Shown here: positions 33,826 through 42,642 of the stretch, one piece after another
Layout of the letters: every line of letters starts with the position of its first letter
How positions within the stretch are numbered: the stretch's first letter is position 1
Source of the DNA: Gemmatimonadota bacterium
Lineage (GTDB): Bacteria > Gemmatimonadota > Gemmatimonadetes > Longimicrobiales > Gaopeijiaceae
DNA length: 64,000 bases
Assembly: GCA_029262115.1 (NCBI GenBank)
Contig: JAJCZZ010000059.1
Coordinates: 2,501-66,500, forward strand
Direction of reading: 5' to 3'
Notes under the pieces: generated by a model
Told to the model about the DNA's origin: nothing
Seen by the model: only the letters and a program-made list of their open reading frames with translations
The model's database searches: none
Translations under genes and position numbers: made by a program

Positions 33826-35123
33826 TGCGGGACCTCCACGACAGCGGTAGAAATCATGGGTGACGGCCCGCTGCCCAGGTCCGTCCATGCGAAGAGAAGT
33901 GCGTGGTCATCGATCGACGCCATTCTGGGAAAGCCGCTGCTGCGTGCGCCGCTCGACACCGCGACGGCACTCTCCGGCCCGATTCGACCTTCAGGCCAGA
34001 CCCGGCGAACCCTCACTTCGGCCCCCTCGCCCCCGGTGCGCTCGAGCCAACTCACCACGACGGAGCCATCCGGCGACCGGAGGAGATCCACCCTTCCGGA
34101 CGGATCTCCCGAATCGACGACTACCGGTTCGCTGAAGGTTGCGCCGGCGTCTGTGGAAAACGCGACCTTCACGCGGGGTTCCTCGTTCGCCGCGGTGAAC
34201 CACGCGATGGCAACGTTATCTCCTTCGGCGACGATGGCGGGGCCGTTCACTGGGCAGCCTTCGATATGCCATCCATCGTCGTGAACGGCGCGCCCTTCGG
34301 TCCACTCGCCCGCCACGCGCCGGGTCACGTAGATGTCGCGGATCTCGTCCATCGACCGGTCGCGGTAGGTCACGACCGGGCCCTGCGAGGTCATGGCCGC
34401 GTCTGTCTGGCAACAGTCGCAGGTCCGGCCATCCAACAGGGTCTCAGAGCCCGCCCCCAGGGCACCCGCCGTACGGAAGCGCAGCGTCATCTCACGCGAC
34501 GCGGGACTTCCGTCGGGCCCATCGGAATACTCTCGTCCGTCGAGCCACACCACTCCGACGCCATCCTCCATCGGGAGCAACGTCACGAATCCGTGCTCCT
34601 GCGGAGTACCATCTTCGTGAGGCGTCCATGGCTCGGACCAACTCGCCCCGCCGTCGATCGACCGCGAGACACGGACGCCGTAATCGTACCCGCCGGCGTC
34701 GCCGCGTAGAAGCCAGTGGGCCCAGAGTGCTCCGGTGGCGTCCGTCGTCACCGACGGGAAGTCGGCCCAATTCACGAAGAACCGTTCACTCTCGGCCACG
34801 ACCGTGGGGGTCGCCCAGGACCCCGCCGCGAGGCGGGAGAGCATGAGCCGGTGTCCTCCGTCGGGTGCGGCTTGCAACCAACTCATCCAGACGCCGTCCT
34901 CCGAAGACGACAGGAACGGCTCGCCGCTCTCGGGCCCTGCGGGTGACTCGATGGGAGTGACCGTCGCGGCGCTTCCCTCCGCCGGCTCGTCACCCGGCTC
35001 GCACGCACCGAGAACCAGAAGAAGGATCGCGGTAAGTACACGCGAAAGGTGCGACAGGTCGGCGACGTACGTCGAGGCGAGCGCGGTGAGGTGGCGAGGA
35101 CGGAACCGTGTCGATCGTTGCAT
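33822..35123 (-). CDS. sialidase-like (BNR) propeller lipoprotein with a Cys cluster
   Basis: A 433-residue lipoprotein: lipobox LGAC at 38-41, then a six-bladed-type propeller with BNR/Asp-box-like repeats (SRSIDGGASW, FSTDAGATFSEP). A conserved-looking CDCCQTDAA cluster (Cys235, Cys237, Cys238) sits mid-propeller and IEGCPVNGPA adds a further Cys. Such clusters could bind copper, heme or a thiol partner. No glycosidase active site was seen, so sialidase activity is doubtful. The start is ATG 35123; a TTG at 35141 is possible. It leads a five-gene overlapping operon with TlpA next. Confidence 0.75.
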   Translation of the reverse strand: MQRSTRFRPRHLTALASTYVADLSHLSRVLTAILLLVLGACEPGDEPAEGSAATVTPIESPAGPESGEPFLSSSEDGVWMSWLQAAPDGGHRLMLSRLAAGSWATPTVVAESERFFVNWADFPSVTTDATGALWAHWLLRGDAGGYDYGVRVSRSIDGGASWSEPWTPHEDGTPQEHGFVTLLPMEDGVGVVWLDGREYSDGPDGSPASREMTLRFRTAGALGAGSETLLDGRTCDCCQTDAAMTSQGPVVTYRDRSMDEIRDIYVTRRVAGEWTEGRAVHDDGWHIEGCPVNGPAIVAEGDNVAIAWFTAANEEPRVKVAFSTDAGATFSEPVVVDSGDPSGRVDLLRSPDGSVVVSWLERTGGEGAEVRVRRVWPEGRIGPESAVAVSSGARSSGFPRMASIDDHALLFAWTDLGSGPSPMISTAVVEVPQ

Positions 35124-35363
35124 AGAAGTCGTGGGCGTCAACTGACATCGCCTTTCGAAGGGCCGAATGGAGGCAGGGAACTTGCGTCCAGCAAAGAAGG
35201 TCGGGGCTGAATGTCGGGCTGGCCGTCGGTCCGACGCAACGAGTGCCCGGAACGGGAGGCCGCTGTGCGGTGTTTCCTCGTTGAGACGTCTTCATTGTGA
35301 GCAGCCGCGAGATCCGGCCGGTAGAGGCCGCGAAGAATATCCTCTTTCTGAGGTGGTGACGAC

Positions 35364-38300
35364 ATGGAGCATCCTGGGCGGGCGCCGAGGCGAGTTCGAC
35401 AGGGTCTGGTGATTTTCGCGGCCGCGGTCGCGGGACTCGGCTCGATCCCGACCGATGTGACTGCCCAGTACTTCGGGCGGAACAAGGTTCAGTACGACGA
35501 TTTCGACTTCCGAACGCTCGACACGGATCATTTCGAGATCCACTACTACCCGGTCGAGGAGGAGGCTGTCGAAGACGCGGCGCGCATGAGCGAGCGCTGG
35601 TACGAGCGCTTCGCACGGGCGTTCCAGCACGAGTTCGAAGCCCGGAAGCCGCTCATCTTCTATGCGGACCATCCGGACTTCCAGCAGACCAACACGCTGC
35701 GGGGCTCGATCGGTGAGGGCACCGGAGGTGTTACGGAGTCGCTGAAGAACCGGGTGATCATGCCGCTCGCCCCCTCCTATTGGGACACGAATCACGTCCT
35801 GGGGCACGAGCTGGTTCACGCCTTCCAATACAACATCGCCCAGTCGCGGCGCGGTGGCGGCCTTCAGGGCCTCTCCGCCCTTCCTCTCTGGTTGATCGAG
35901 GGGATGGCCGAATATCTGTCCGTCGGGCGTGACTCGCCCCTCACGGCGATGTGGCTGAGAGATGCGATCCGGCGCGACGATATGCCGACGATCAAGCAGC
36001 TCACACGGGACCCGAAGTACTTCCCCTATCGTTTCGGCCAAGCGTTGTGGGCCTACGTGGGCGGGACGTACGGAGACGATGCCGTCATCCAGATCTACCG
36101 GCGCTCGCTTCGTGTCGGCTTCGAAAATGCCATCCAGCAGGTTCTGGGAATGCCCACCGATACGCTCTCCCTTCGTTGGAGGGAGGAAGTCGAGGGTGCG
36201 TACTTCCCGTTGATGGACGGCCGTGAGGCTCCCGAGGCACAGGGCGATCTTCTCCTGTCTCGCAACAACGGTGCGGGCAAGCAGAATGTGTCTCCGTCCG
36301 TGAGCCCGGACGGGCGCTACGTCGCCTTCCTGTCGGAGAAGGATCTCTTCTCGGTCGATCTGTATCTCGCCGACGCGGTGACCGGCAAGATCATTCGCAA
36401 GCTGTCCAGCGCGAACTCCAGCCCGCACATCGAGGCGCTTCGCTACATCGATTCCTCCGGCACCTGGTCGCCGGACGGCGAGTACTTCGCGTTCGCCGTC
36501 ACGGCCGGCGGGGGCAATCGTCTCGTCATCGTGCGCACGGACAACGGCGATACCTGGCGAGAGATCGAGTTCGACCAGATGGGCATGGGAGCCGTGAACA
36601 ACCCCGCCTGGTCACCCGACGGTCGGACGATCGCGTTTGCGGGATCGGTCGGCGGAATGACGGATCTCTATACGTACGACCTGGAGTCCGAGGCCCTCAC
36701 GCAGTTGACCGACGACAAGTACGCCGACCTCCAGCCGGCCTGGTCGCCGGATGGTCGGACCATCGCCTTCGCGTCGGACCGCGGCCCCGAAACCGACTTC
36801 GTGCGCTTGACCTTTTCCGAGTTCCAGTTGGCGCTGCTCGACGTCTCGACGCGCAGCATCCGGGTCCTGCCGGTGTTCGGCAACGTCAAGCACATGAACC
36901 CGCAGTATTCGCCGGACGGACAGAGCCTCTATTTCCTGTCCGATCAGGACGGCTTCGGCGACGTCTACGAACTGGACTTCCAGCGCGGCGATGTCGAGCG
37001 CATCACAAACCTGGCGACCGCGGTGAGCGGCATCACCTACCTGTCGCCCGCGCTCTCGGTCGCTTCGAACAGCGGACGGATGGTCTACTCCGTCTTCAAT
37101 GAGCAGGGCTTCGACATCTACGGGCGGGACCCGGCCACTGGAACGCTGGCCCAGGTTCCGAGCCAGCCCGAACTGCAACCCGGCCGGAAGCTGCCTCCGG
37201 TGGCGCCGGATCGCTTCAGCCGGGTTGCCACCTACCTGGCCGATGCGGACGTCGCGCTGCCGCCCGTTGGGATGTATTCCGCTGAGGAGTCCGACGACTA
37301 CGACTCGTCGCTCAGCCTCGACTATGTCGGACAGCCGAGTCTCGGCGTCGGGACCGACAACTTCGGCAACTACATCGGCGGGGGGGCGTCGGCGTTCTTC
37401 AGCGACATGCTCGGCAATCGCGTGCTCGGCGTGGCCGCCCAAGCCCAGGGCACGCTCAAAGACATCGGCGGACAGTTCTTCTACACCGACCTCTCAGACC
37501 GGTGGAACTGGGGTGTGGGCGCCGGGAGGACGCCGTATCAGATCGGGTTCTGGAACTTCGGCGCAGACGACGGCGGCCAGTTTCTCGAGCAGCGGCGCTT
37601 CCGGATCTTCATCAGCTCGCTGAACGGCCAGCTCTCCTACCCCTTCTCGTCCACACGCCGGCTCGAATTGGGCGCGGGGGTCACGCGGTACAGCTACGAC
37701 CTCGAGGCGGACAAGTTCTACCTGGATCAGTTCAATCGCGTCATCGACTTCGAGCGGATCCAGCTCGACGACCAGGAGCCAGACCCGCTCAACATGGTGG
37801 AGGCCTCGGTCGCCCTGGTGGGAGACAACTCCTTCTCCGCATTCGTCGGACCGATCCGAGGCGGTCGGTATCGCCTGGAGTTGCAGCAGACCACGGGGAG
37901 CGTCGACTTCACGACGGTCATCGCCGACTGGCGGCGCTACTACTCGCCGAGTACCAATCTCACGGTCGGCATGCGTGGACTGCATTACGGTCGCTACGGC
38001 TTGAGCGCGGAAGAAAACGGCGCGGATGGCTTCGGGTTGCTGAATCCGCTGTTCCTCGGGTACGAGACCTTCATTCGCGGCTATGCGTTCGAAAGCTTCA
38101 CCGGTGCGGAGTGCGCGCTGAGCGTGGTGGACGGTCAGGGTTCCTCGGGGTGTCCGACGTTCGACCGACTCCGCGGCCAGCAGATCGCCGTGGCGAACTT
38201 CGAGTTCAGAATCCCCTTCATTGGAGTGGAGCAGTACGGGATCATCAACTTCCCGTACCTCCCGACGGAGCTGGTGGCGTTCGCGGATGGTGGCCTCGCC

Positions 38301-38492
38301 TGGGACGGAGACAACCAGCCGACGCTCGAGTGGAGCAGGTCGTCCGCCGAACGTGTCCCCGTCTTCTCGACCGGGGTCTCGGCCCGCTTCAACGTCCTCG
38401 GGTTCATGATCCTCGAGGCGTACTACGCCTATCCGTGGCAGCGCCCCGACAAGGGGTGGCATTGGGGATTCCAGATGGCGCCCGCCTGGTAG
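35364..38492 (+). CDS. gluzincin protease - TolB-like propeller - outer-membrane barrel fusion
   Basis: A 1042-residue exported protein. After a signal peptide (about 12-35) comes a peptidase-MA-like domain with zinc motif GHELVHAFQ (His148, Glu149, His152) and the downstream Glu179 of LIEGMAEY. Residues about 290-620 hold WD40-like PD40 repeats of the TolB type (SPDGRYVAFLSEKD, SPDGRTIAFAGS, SPDGRTIAFASD, SPDGQSLYFLSD). From about 650 the sequence is a beta-barrel of surface-antigen type ending in a WHWGFQMAPAW strand. All three zinc ligands are kept, so it should be proteolytic. The ribosome site gaggtgg precedes ATG 35364. Confidence 0.85.
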   Translation: MEHPGRAPRRVRQGLVIFAAAVAGLGSIPTDVTAQYFGRNKVQYDDFDFRTLDTDHFEIHYYPVEEEAVEDAARMSERWYERFARAFQHEFEARKPLIFYADHPDFQQTNTLRGSIGEGTGGVTESLKNRVIMPLAPSYWDTNHVLGHELVHAFQYNIAQSRRGGGLQGLSALPLWLIEGMAEYLSVGRDSPLTAMWLRDAIRRDDMPTIKQLTRDPKYFPYRFGQALWAYVGGTYGDDAVIQIYRRSLRVGFENAIQQVLGMPTDTLSLRWREEVEGAYFPLMDGREAPEAQGDLLLSRNNGAGKQNVSPSVSPDGRYVAFLSEKDLFSVDLYLADAVTGKIIRKLSSANSSPHIEALRYIDSSGTWSPDGEYFAFAVTAGGGNRLVIVRTDNGDTWREIEFDQMGMGAVNNPAWSPDGRTIAFAGSVGGMTDLYTYDLESEALTQLTDDKYADLQPAWSPDGRTIAFASDRGPETDFVRLTFSEFQLALLDVSTRSIRVLPVFGNVKHMNPQYSPDGQSLYFLSDQDGFGDVYELDFQRGDVERITNLATAVSGITYLSPALSVASNSGRMVYSVFNEQGFDIYGRDPATGTLAQVPSQPELQPGRKLPPVAPDRFSRVATYLADADVALPPVGMYSAEESDDYDSSLSLDYVGQPSLGVGTDNFGNYIGGGASAFFSDMLGNRVLGVAAQAQGTLKDIGGQFFYTDLSDRWNWGVGAGRTPYQIGFWNFGADDGGQFLEQRRFRIFISSLNGQLSYPFSSTRRLELGAGVTRYSYDLEADKFYLDQFNRVIDFERIQLDDQEPDPLNMVEASVALVGDNSFSAFVGPIRGGRYRLELQQTTGSVDFTTVIADWRRYYSPSTNLTVGMRGLHYGRYGLSAEENGADGFGLLNPLFLGYETFIRGYAFESFTGAECALSVVDGQGSSGCPTFDRLRGQQIAVANFEFRIPFIGVEQYGIINFPYLPTELVAFADGGLAWDGDNQPTLEWSRSSAERVPVFSTGVSARFNVLGFMILEAYYAYPWQRPDKGWHWGFQMAPAW

Positions 38493-38506
38493 GCACCGGG
38501 ACGGGT

Positions 38507-38578
38507 GCTCGGGGAGCGGAGCCTCCCCGAGCGTAGCGACGAGGGGGGACGGACCGGTCGGTCCGTCCCCCCTCGTCG
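38507..38578 (+). terminator. double hairpin terminator with a perfect 19-bp stem
   Basis: gctcgggga (38507-38515) pairs with tccccgagc (38524-38532). Next, 38537-38555 pairs without a mismatch to 38560-38578 around a GGTC loop. The elements follow the protease-propeller-barrel stop by 15 bases. There is no clear T-tract; in GC-rich genomes such stems still mark 3' ends. Confidence 0.6.
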
Positions 38579-38641
38579 ATTGCTGGGTGCTACCGCCGCT
38601 GACAGGAGCATGAATTTCGGCCGTCGCTCCGCGGAGACGAA

Positions 38642-39417
38642 ATGCCGGGCCTCGGCACGCACCCGATCCTCCCCCCACCGGCCACGCCCTGGACGGCGCC
38701 GGACGGTGGCTTCCGGGCCGTCTACACGCGTGTCGCGGGCGGGCGGGTCCGCATGTTCTCGGCAGATGGCGGAAGCGCCGAGATCCTGGAGTCCAACACT
38801 GAATTCATCAGCGGTGACGTACAGTTCCGGGCCAGTAGCTACATCGAAATTCGGGACCGTGGTGACTCTGGATTCGTAACGAGCACCGACTCCATCGTCA
38901 CCGGATCAGAGAACCTGCTAGTGTCTGGGAGCTTTTCCGTCAAGCCCTTCGACATCTATCTGGAACAGCCGTCGTGCTTGAACCCGGACGGATCCAGCGA
39001 CTGCGTGCCCGCGACGCCGAACGCCTTCGATACGGCCACCTTCGGATCTCCGTACCAACTGATTCTTCCTCGGCTCTACGGGGGCGGGACACCACCATCT
39101 TCATAGCCCCAGAGGTCAGGGGCGGGACGCTCCTCGCTACCGTCGGACACGGCGAGTGCTCCGAGGGGACGTTCAAAGTCCGCTCGGCGGAGGGCCCGGC
39201 CGGAACCACCTGGCTCCGGATTTGGCACGACTATCCGCCCGTCCAAGTCGACCGTGAACTGTACCGCTACCGGAGGGTGGAGCTGGCCCTGCCCGAGGGA
39301 ACTCCAGACTCGGGCTCCCTCTCCCTCATGTACCCGAACGTCAGTGGCGACCCCGACGGCGACGACGGGAGGCCCCCGGGCCGTCCGGCATGGCCGTACG
39401 CGGACCGGCAGAGGTGA
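38642..39417 (+). pseudogene. hypothetical exported-type gene, probably frameshifted
   Basis: From 38642 one frame gives a plausible beta-rich peptide (YTRVAGGRVRMFSADGG, SSYIEIRDRGDSGFV, SFSVKPFDIYLEQP) that ends at 39106. From about 39085 the next frame carries equally good, G/C-third-position coding sequence (TTIFIAPEVRGGTLLATVGHG, WLRIWHDYPPVQVDRELYRYRR) to 39417. I infer a single frame slip near 39075-39095. The N-terminus is uncertain, no signal peptide can be fixed, and the function is unknown. Confidence 0.5.
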
Positions 39418-39454
39418 GACTCCGACTTCGAAAGAGCCCCGGTCGCTACGTGCC

Positions 39455-40663
39455 CTACAGCGCCCCTCCCGGCTTCTTCCCGCCACGCGGCTTCGCCTTG
39501 CGCCGGACCGGGCCACCAGACTTTGTCGAGGACCCACCCGTCGACGGAGACGCCGACGAGGAGCCGCCCGAAGACGAACGCCCCGCGCTGCTCCCGCCTG
39601 CCACGCCGCCCGTGCTCGCGCCAGATGAAGGCCGGCGGTAGCCGCGCCCTTTGATCACCCGGCCGTGGTTCTGGTCGTTCTGCCTCGGCTCGACAACGAT
39701 GATGGTCGGGCGATACCCGTACCCACCGTAGCCGTATCCCCCGTAGCCGTACCCACCGGACCCGTATCCGAGGGCGCCGTAACCGAAACCGTAACCGTAC
39801 GCGTACGGGCTGTAGCGGTACCGGCGGCTGTAGAATGGATCGCCGTAGTAGGCGCCCGGCGCGTACGCGGTCCGAACGGAGCCGCCGTCCGGTGCCATCC
39901 GCTCGGCATCACCGTCCGCCGCGAGCTGGAACACGCGAGGGTTCGAGACCGCCACGAGGACGTCGATCACCTCGCTCGGCACGCCCGCGTCATCGAGTGC
40001 CAGCAGCGTCGCTCCGTCCAGATCGAACGGATCGCCGGTCTCGGCCAACCATGCTTCGACCGCTTCGGTCGGGAGTAGCGCGGCCGCTTCCACCACATCC
40101 GCGATGTCGAGCTCGGTCATTGCGGCCGAACGCGCGGCTCGAACGCTCATTCCACGCTGAGCGAGGACTTCGGCCGCGCCGGAGTCCTGAAGAGGCTGCC
40201 CGTACGTGCGCGAGTACCGCTGGACCCAGGCGCTCGGCCGACCGTCGATCTCCAGGGTCCGAACGTCCAGCCATTCGTCGTCCTGGGTGATCGACATGAC
40301 GCCCGCACCCTTCTGGACACTCCCGTCCTCGCAGGTGTGCTCCGAGCTCAGAAACACCCGGCGACCATCCGCCGAGAAGGTTCCCCTTTCCCACCCCTCG
40401 CAGCCCTCTCGGACCGTTTCGTGGCGCTGCCCGTCGGCCCAGACCATCTCGCGAGCGAGGATCTCGGAGTCCGCCACGTGCAGGACCTCGACGCCCACCT
40501 CAGCCTCGGACGGGAGGACGCAGAGCGCCGAGTCGTCCTCGGCGCCTTCCACGGCCCAGCAACCCACCCACGGGAGCAGATTGGTCTGAGCGGACGCGCC
40601 CTGCACAGCTACCGCGAGCGCCAGAGCCGCAGCCGCGGCGACCGTTACGTTTCTTGATTTCAT
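39455..40663 (-). CDS. secreted protein with Gly/Tyr repeats and a Ser/Gly-rich basic tail
   Basis: A 402-residue exported protein: signal peptide ending ASAQ (about 24-27), then a Cys-containing domain starting NLLPWVGCWAVEG that resembles a small lipocalin-like or DUF-type secreted domain. From about 280 the sequence becomes low-complexity: YAYGYGFGYG followed by repeated GYGYGG units, then PTIIVVEPRQ and a Ser/Gly-rich, Lys/Arg-ended tail (SSSGGSSSAS, RRKAKPRGGKK). The start at 40663 has gaggag upstream. Function is unknown; adhesive or surface roles fit the composition only. Confidence 0.7.
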   Translation of the reverse strand: MKSRNVTVAAAAALALAVAVQGASAQTNLLPWVGCWAVEGAEDDSALCVLPSEAEVGVEVLHVADSEILAREMVWADGQRHETVREGCEGWERGTFSADGRRVFLSSEHTCEDGSVQKGAGVMSITQDDEWLDVRTLEIDGRPSAWVQRYSRTYGQPLQDSGAAEVLAQRGMSVRAARSAAMTELDIADVVEAAALLPTEAVEAWLAETGDPFDLDGATLLALDDAGVPSEVIDVLVAVSNPRVFQLAADGDAERMAPDGGSVRTAYAPGAYYGDPFYSRRYRYSPYAYGYGFGYGALGYGSGGYGYGGYGYGGYGYRPTIIVVEPRQNDQNHGRVIKGRGYRRPSSGASTGGVAGGSSAGRSSSGGSSSASPSTGGSSTKSGGPVRRKAKPRGGKKPGGAL

Positions 40664-40677
40664 GATGTCATTTCTCC

Positions 40678-41445
40678 TCAAAATCGGGCCGACAGACCAA
40701 CGGTGGCCTGGAAACCAGCCAGGTCCATCGCATCGAAACCTACGAAATCGGGACCCATCTCGCCGCTGGCGAGGCCGTACCGGCCTTCCAACGACAACGC
40801 GAGCGAGGGTCTGAGATTGTACTCGAGTCCCCCGAACGCCTGGACCGTCGGGGCACGGCCATCGTCATAGAAGCGATCCGGAAAGATGTCGAGCGTGTCG
40901 AAGTCGACGAAGTCGCCGACCTGCTCGAACTCGTACCAGACGAAGCCCGCGGCCGCGCCGGCAAACGCATTCCATTTCGCCGGGACCCAAGCGAAACGAC
41001 CGACCGACCGACCACGATCCTTGAGGTAGGCCTTCAACCCCAGAGTCGCCGGAATCCGCCGGAAGGACGTCACCTGCTCGATCGGCAGATCGTCGGCGTC
41101 CACCCAGTCGCGGAACTCCGACTTCACCTCCGAGTTGGCGTGCGCGACGGACAACAGCAGATCCACACGCGGAGCAATGCGGACGCCGATGTCGGCGCCG
41201 AGGGAGCCCGCATCGAAGTCACTTCTGGAAATCGTGAGCTGTTCCTGAGTGAACTCGAACAGATCCGATCCCGCGCGGGGCATCTGATACCCGACCTTCA
41301 ACCCGAGCGACACGCGCGGGTTGTTGAACAGGTACCCGTCGCCACCGACCTGTGCGGTCAGCGGTGCCGCCAGGAGCACCGCGGCGAGGGCCGCCACCCC
41401 TACTCCGAACGCTCGGCGTGGGGAGCCCTTCGAAAGAACCGTCAT
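40678..41445 (-). CDS. outer-membrane beta-barrel protein
   Basis: A 255-residue protein with signal peptide ending LTAQ (about 31-35), then alternating strands (NNPRVSLGLKVGYQMPRAG, LGADIGVRIAPRVDLLLSVAHANS, AFAGAAAGFVWYEFEQVG, FGGLEYNLRPSLALSLEGRYGLASGEM) and terminal VGLSARF, the Phe-ended final strand of outer-membrane barrels. I chose ATG 41445 because aggagg lies six bases upstream; ATG 41451 touches it directly. It ends 15 bases before the next gene's start. The ligand is unknown. Confidence 0.8.
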   Translation of the reverse strand: MTVLSKGSPRRAFGVGVAALAAVLLAAPLTAQVGGDGYLFNNPRVSLGLKVGYQMPRAGSDLFEFTQEQLTISRSDFDAGSLGADIGVRIAPRVDLLLSVAHANSEVKSEFRDWVDADDLPIEQVTSFRRIPATLGLKAYLKDRGRSVGRFAWVPAKWNAFAGAAAGFVWYEFEQVGDFVDFDTLDIFPDRFYDDGRAPTVQAFGGLEYNLRPSLALSLEGRYGLASGEMGPDFVGFDAMDLAGFQATVGLSARF

Positions 41446-41682
41446 CGCCATCCTCCTGTAGGCCCGACCGGGAGTCACCAGTCCTTCCAGGTTGCAAGCG
41501 ACATACCAGGGGGCGCCGGCTCAAACGCCTTTGTTGGCGCGGTTCTTCGTACCCCGAAATCACGAAGAGGTAGCGAATGTCACATCAGGAGGACAGACAC
41601 CGCCACCCTCAGAGCGCAGGCCTACCCACCACTCTCGGCTACGACGGGGCGAGTCCGACGATCGATTCCAGGACGATCAGTC

Positions 41683-42642
41683 CTAGAAGATGCTGACGCT
41701 GATGTACCGGCCGGGGTTGGCCTGGATGTCCGCGACCAGCGCGGCCAGGCTCTCGGCGGCTCGGTTCATGTTCACGTAGAGCGCGTCGTCGGTGGACAGC
41801 CGACCGAGCGTGCCCTGACCCTGGTTCATCCGGTCCATGACCGCACGGAGCGCCACGGCGGCCTCGTCCAGGGTCTGGCTGGTCACGGCCAGGCGAGCCA
41901 TGGCCGAATCCGCCCGGGCGATCGCCCGGGCCGCGTCCGGACCCGCGGCGCTGGCCTCCTCCAACCCCGCGGCGGACCGCGACAGGCTCGCCGTCAGCGC
42001 GCGCAAAGAGGCGCGCTGCTCCTGGATGGTGTTCGACATCTGCCCGATCACGACCTCGAGGTCCGAGGCGGTGCCCTGCACCGCCTCGATGGTGCCCGGA
42101 TCGAGAAGCGTTTCGAGGCTTCCGAGCACGTTCCCGGCCTGCTGTGTGAGCTCGTCCGCCGAGCCGAGCAGGCTCGCACCCCCTCCGTCAGCACCCGGAA
42201 TGGTATCGCTCTCGTCCACATAGCCGGAACCCGGTCCCGGGAGCACTTCCATGGTGCGACCGCCGAACAGACCGCTGGCACCCAGTCGCGTCGACGAACC
42301 TTCGGGGAGCTGCCACTCGCCTTCGAGCTCCATCGTGATGGCGACGCGACCATCCTCCATCATCTCGAAGCCGTTGATCCGCCCGATGATGACCCCGCGC
42401 ATCTGGACCGGGTCGCCCCGGCGCACACCACCCGCGTCCTCGACGGTCGTGACCACCATGTAGCGGCCACGCATGGTTGCTGGATCCGTCATCAGAAAGA
42501 GGATGACGACCAGCGCGATCAGGCCCGCGATGACGAAGACGCCGACCTTCGCCTCGTTACCGCCTCGGCTCTCTGGGAGGGTGGATTCGAGTTCGGCATC
42601 GGTCAGCCGTCGTCCTTCGGTTTGTTCCGAGGTGTCGTTCAT
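41683..42642 (-). CDS. mlaD: MlaD family phospholipid-transport substrate-binding protein
   Basis: A 319-residue MCE-domain protein: one N-terminal membrane helix (about 33-52), MCE domain with DAGGVRRGDPVQMRGVIIGRINGFEM (about 68-93) and LGASGLFGGRTMEVLPG, then a long Ala-rich helical C-terminus (about 155-300) expected to form the lipid tunnel. It is coupled to mlaF (TGATG) and lies in the order mlaE-mlaF-mlaD (5' to 3' on the minus strand). No MlaB or MlaC is adjacent. Confidence 0.9.
   Translation of the reverse strand: MNDTSEQTEGRRLTDAELESTLPESRGGNEAKVGVFVIAGLIALVVILFLMTDPATMRGRYMVVTTVEDAGGVRRGDPVQMRGVIIGRINGFEMMEDGRVAITMELEGEWQLPEGSSTRLGASGLFGGRTMEVLPGPGSGYVDESDTIPGADGGGASLLGSADELTQQAGNVLGSLETLLDPGTIEAVQGTASDLEVVIGQMSNTIQEQRASLRALTASLSRSAAGLEEASAAGPDAARAIARADSAMARLAVTSQTLDEAAVALRAVMDRMNQGQGTLGRLSTDDALYVNMNRAAESLAALVADIQANPGRYISVSIF

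Noticed and set aside
33822-35123. Functional sialidase
   Set aside because: Asp-box-like repeats are present but no catalytic Arg/Tyr/Glu set could be identified.
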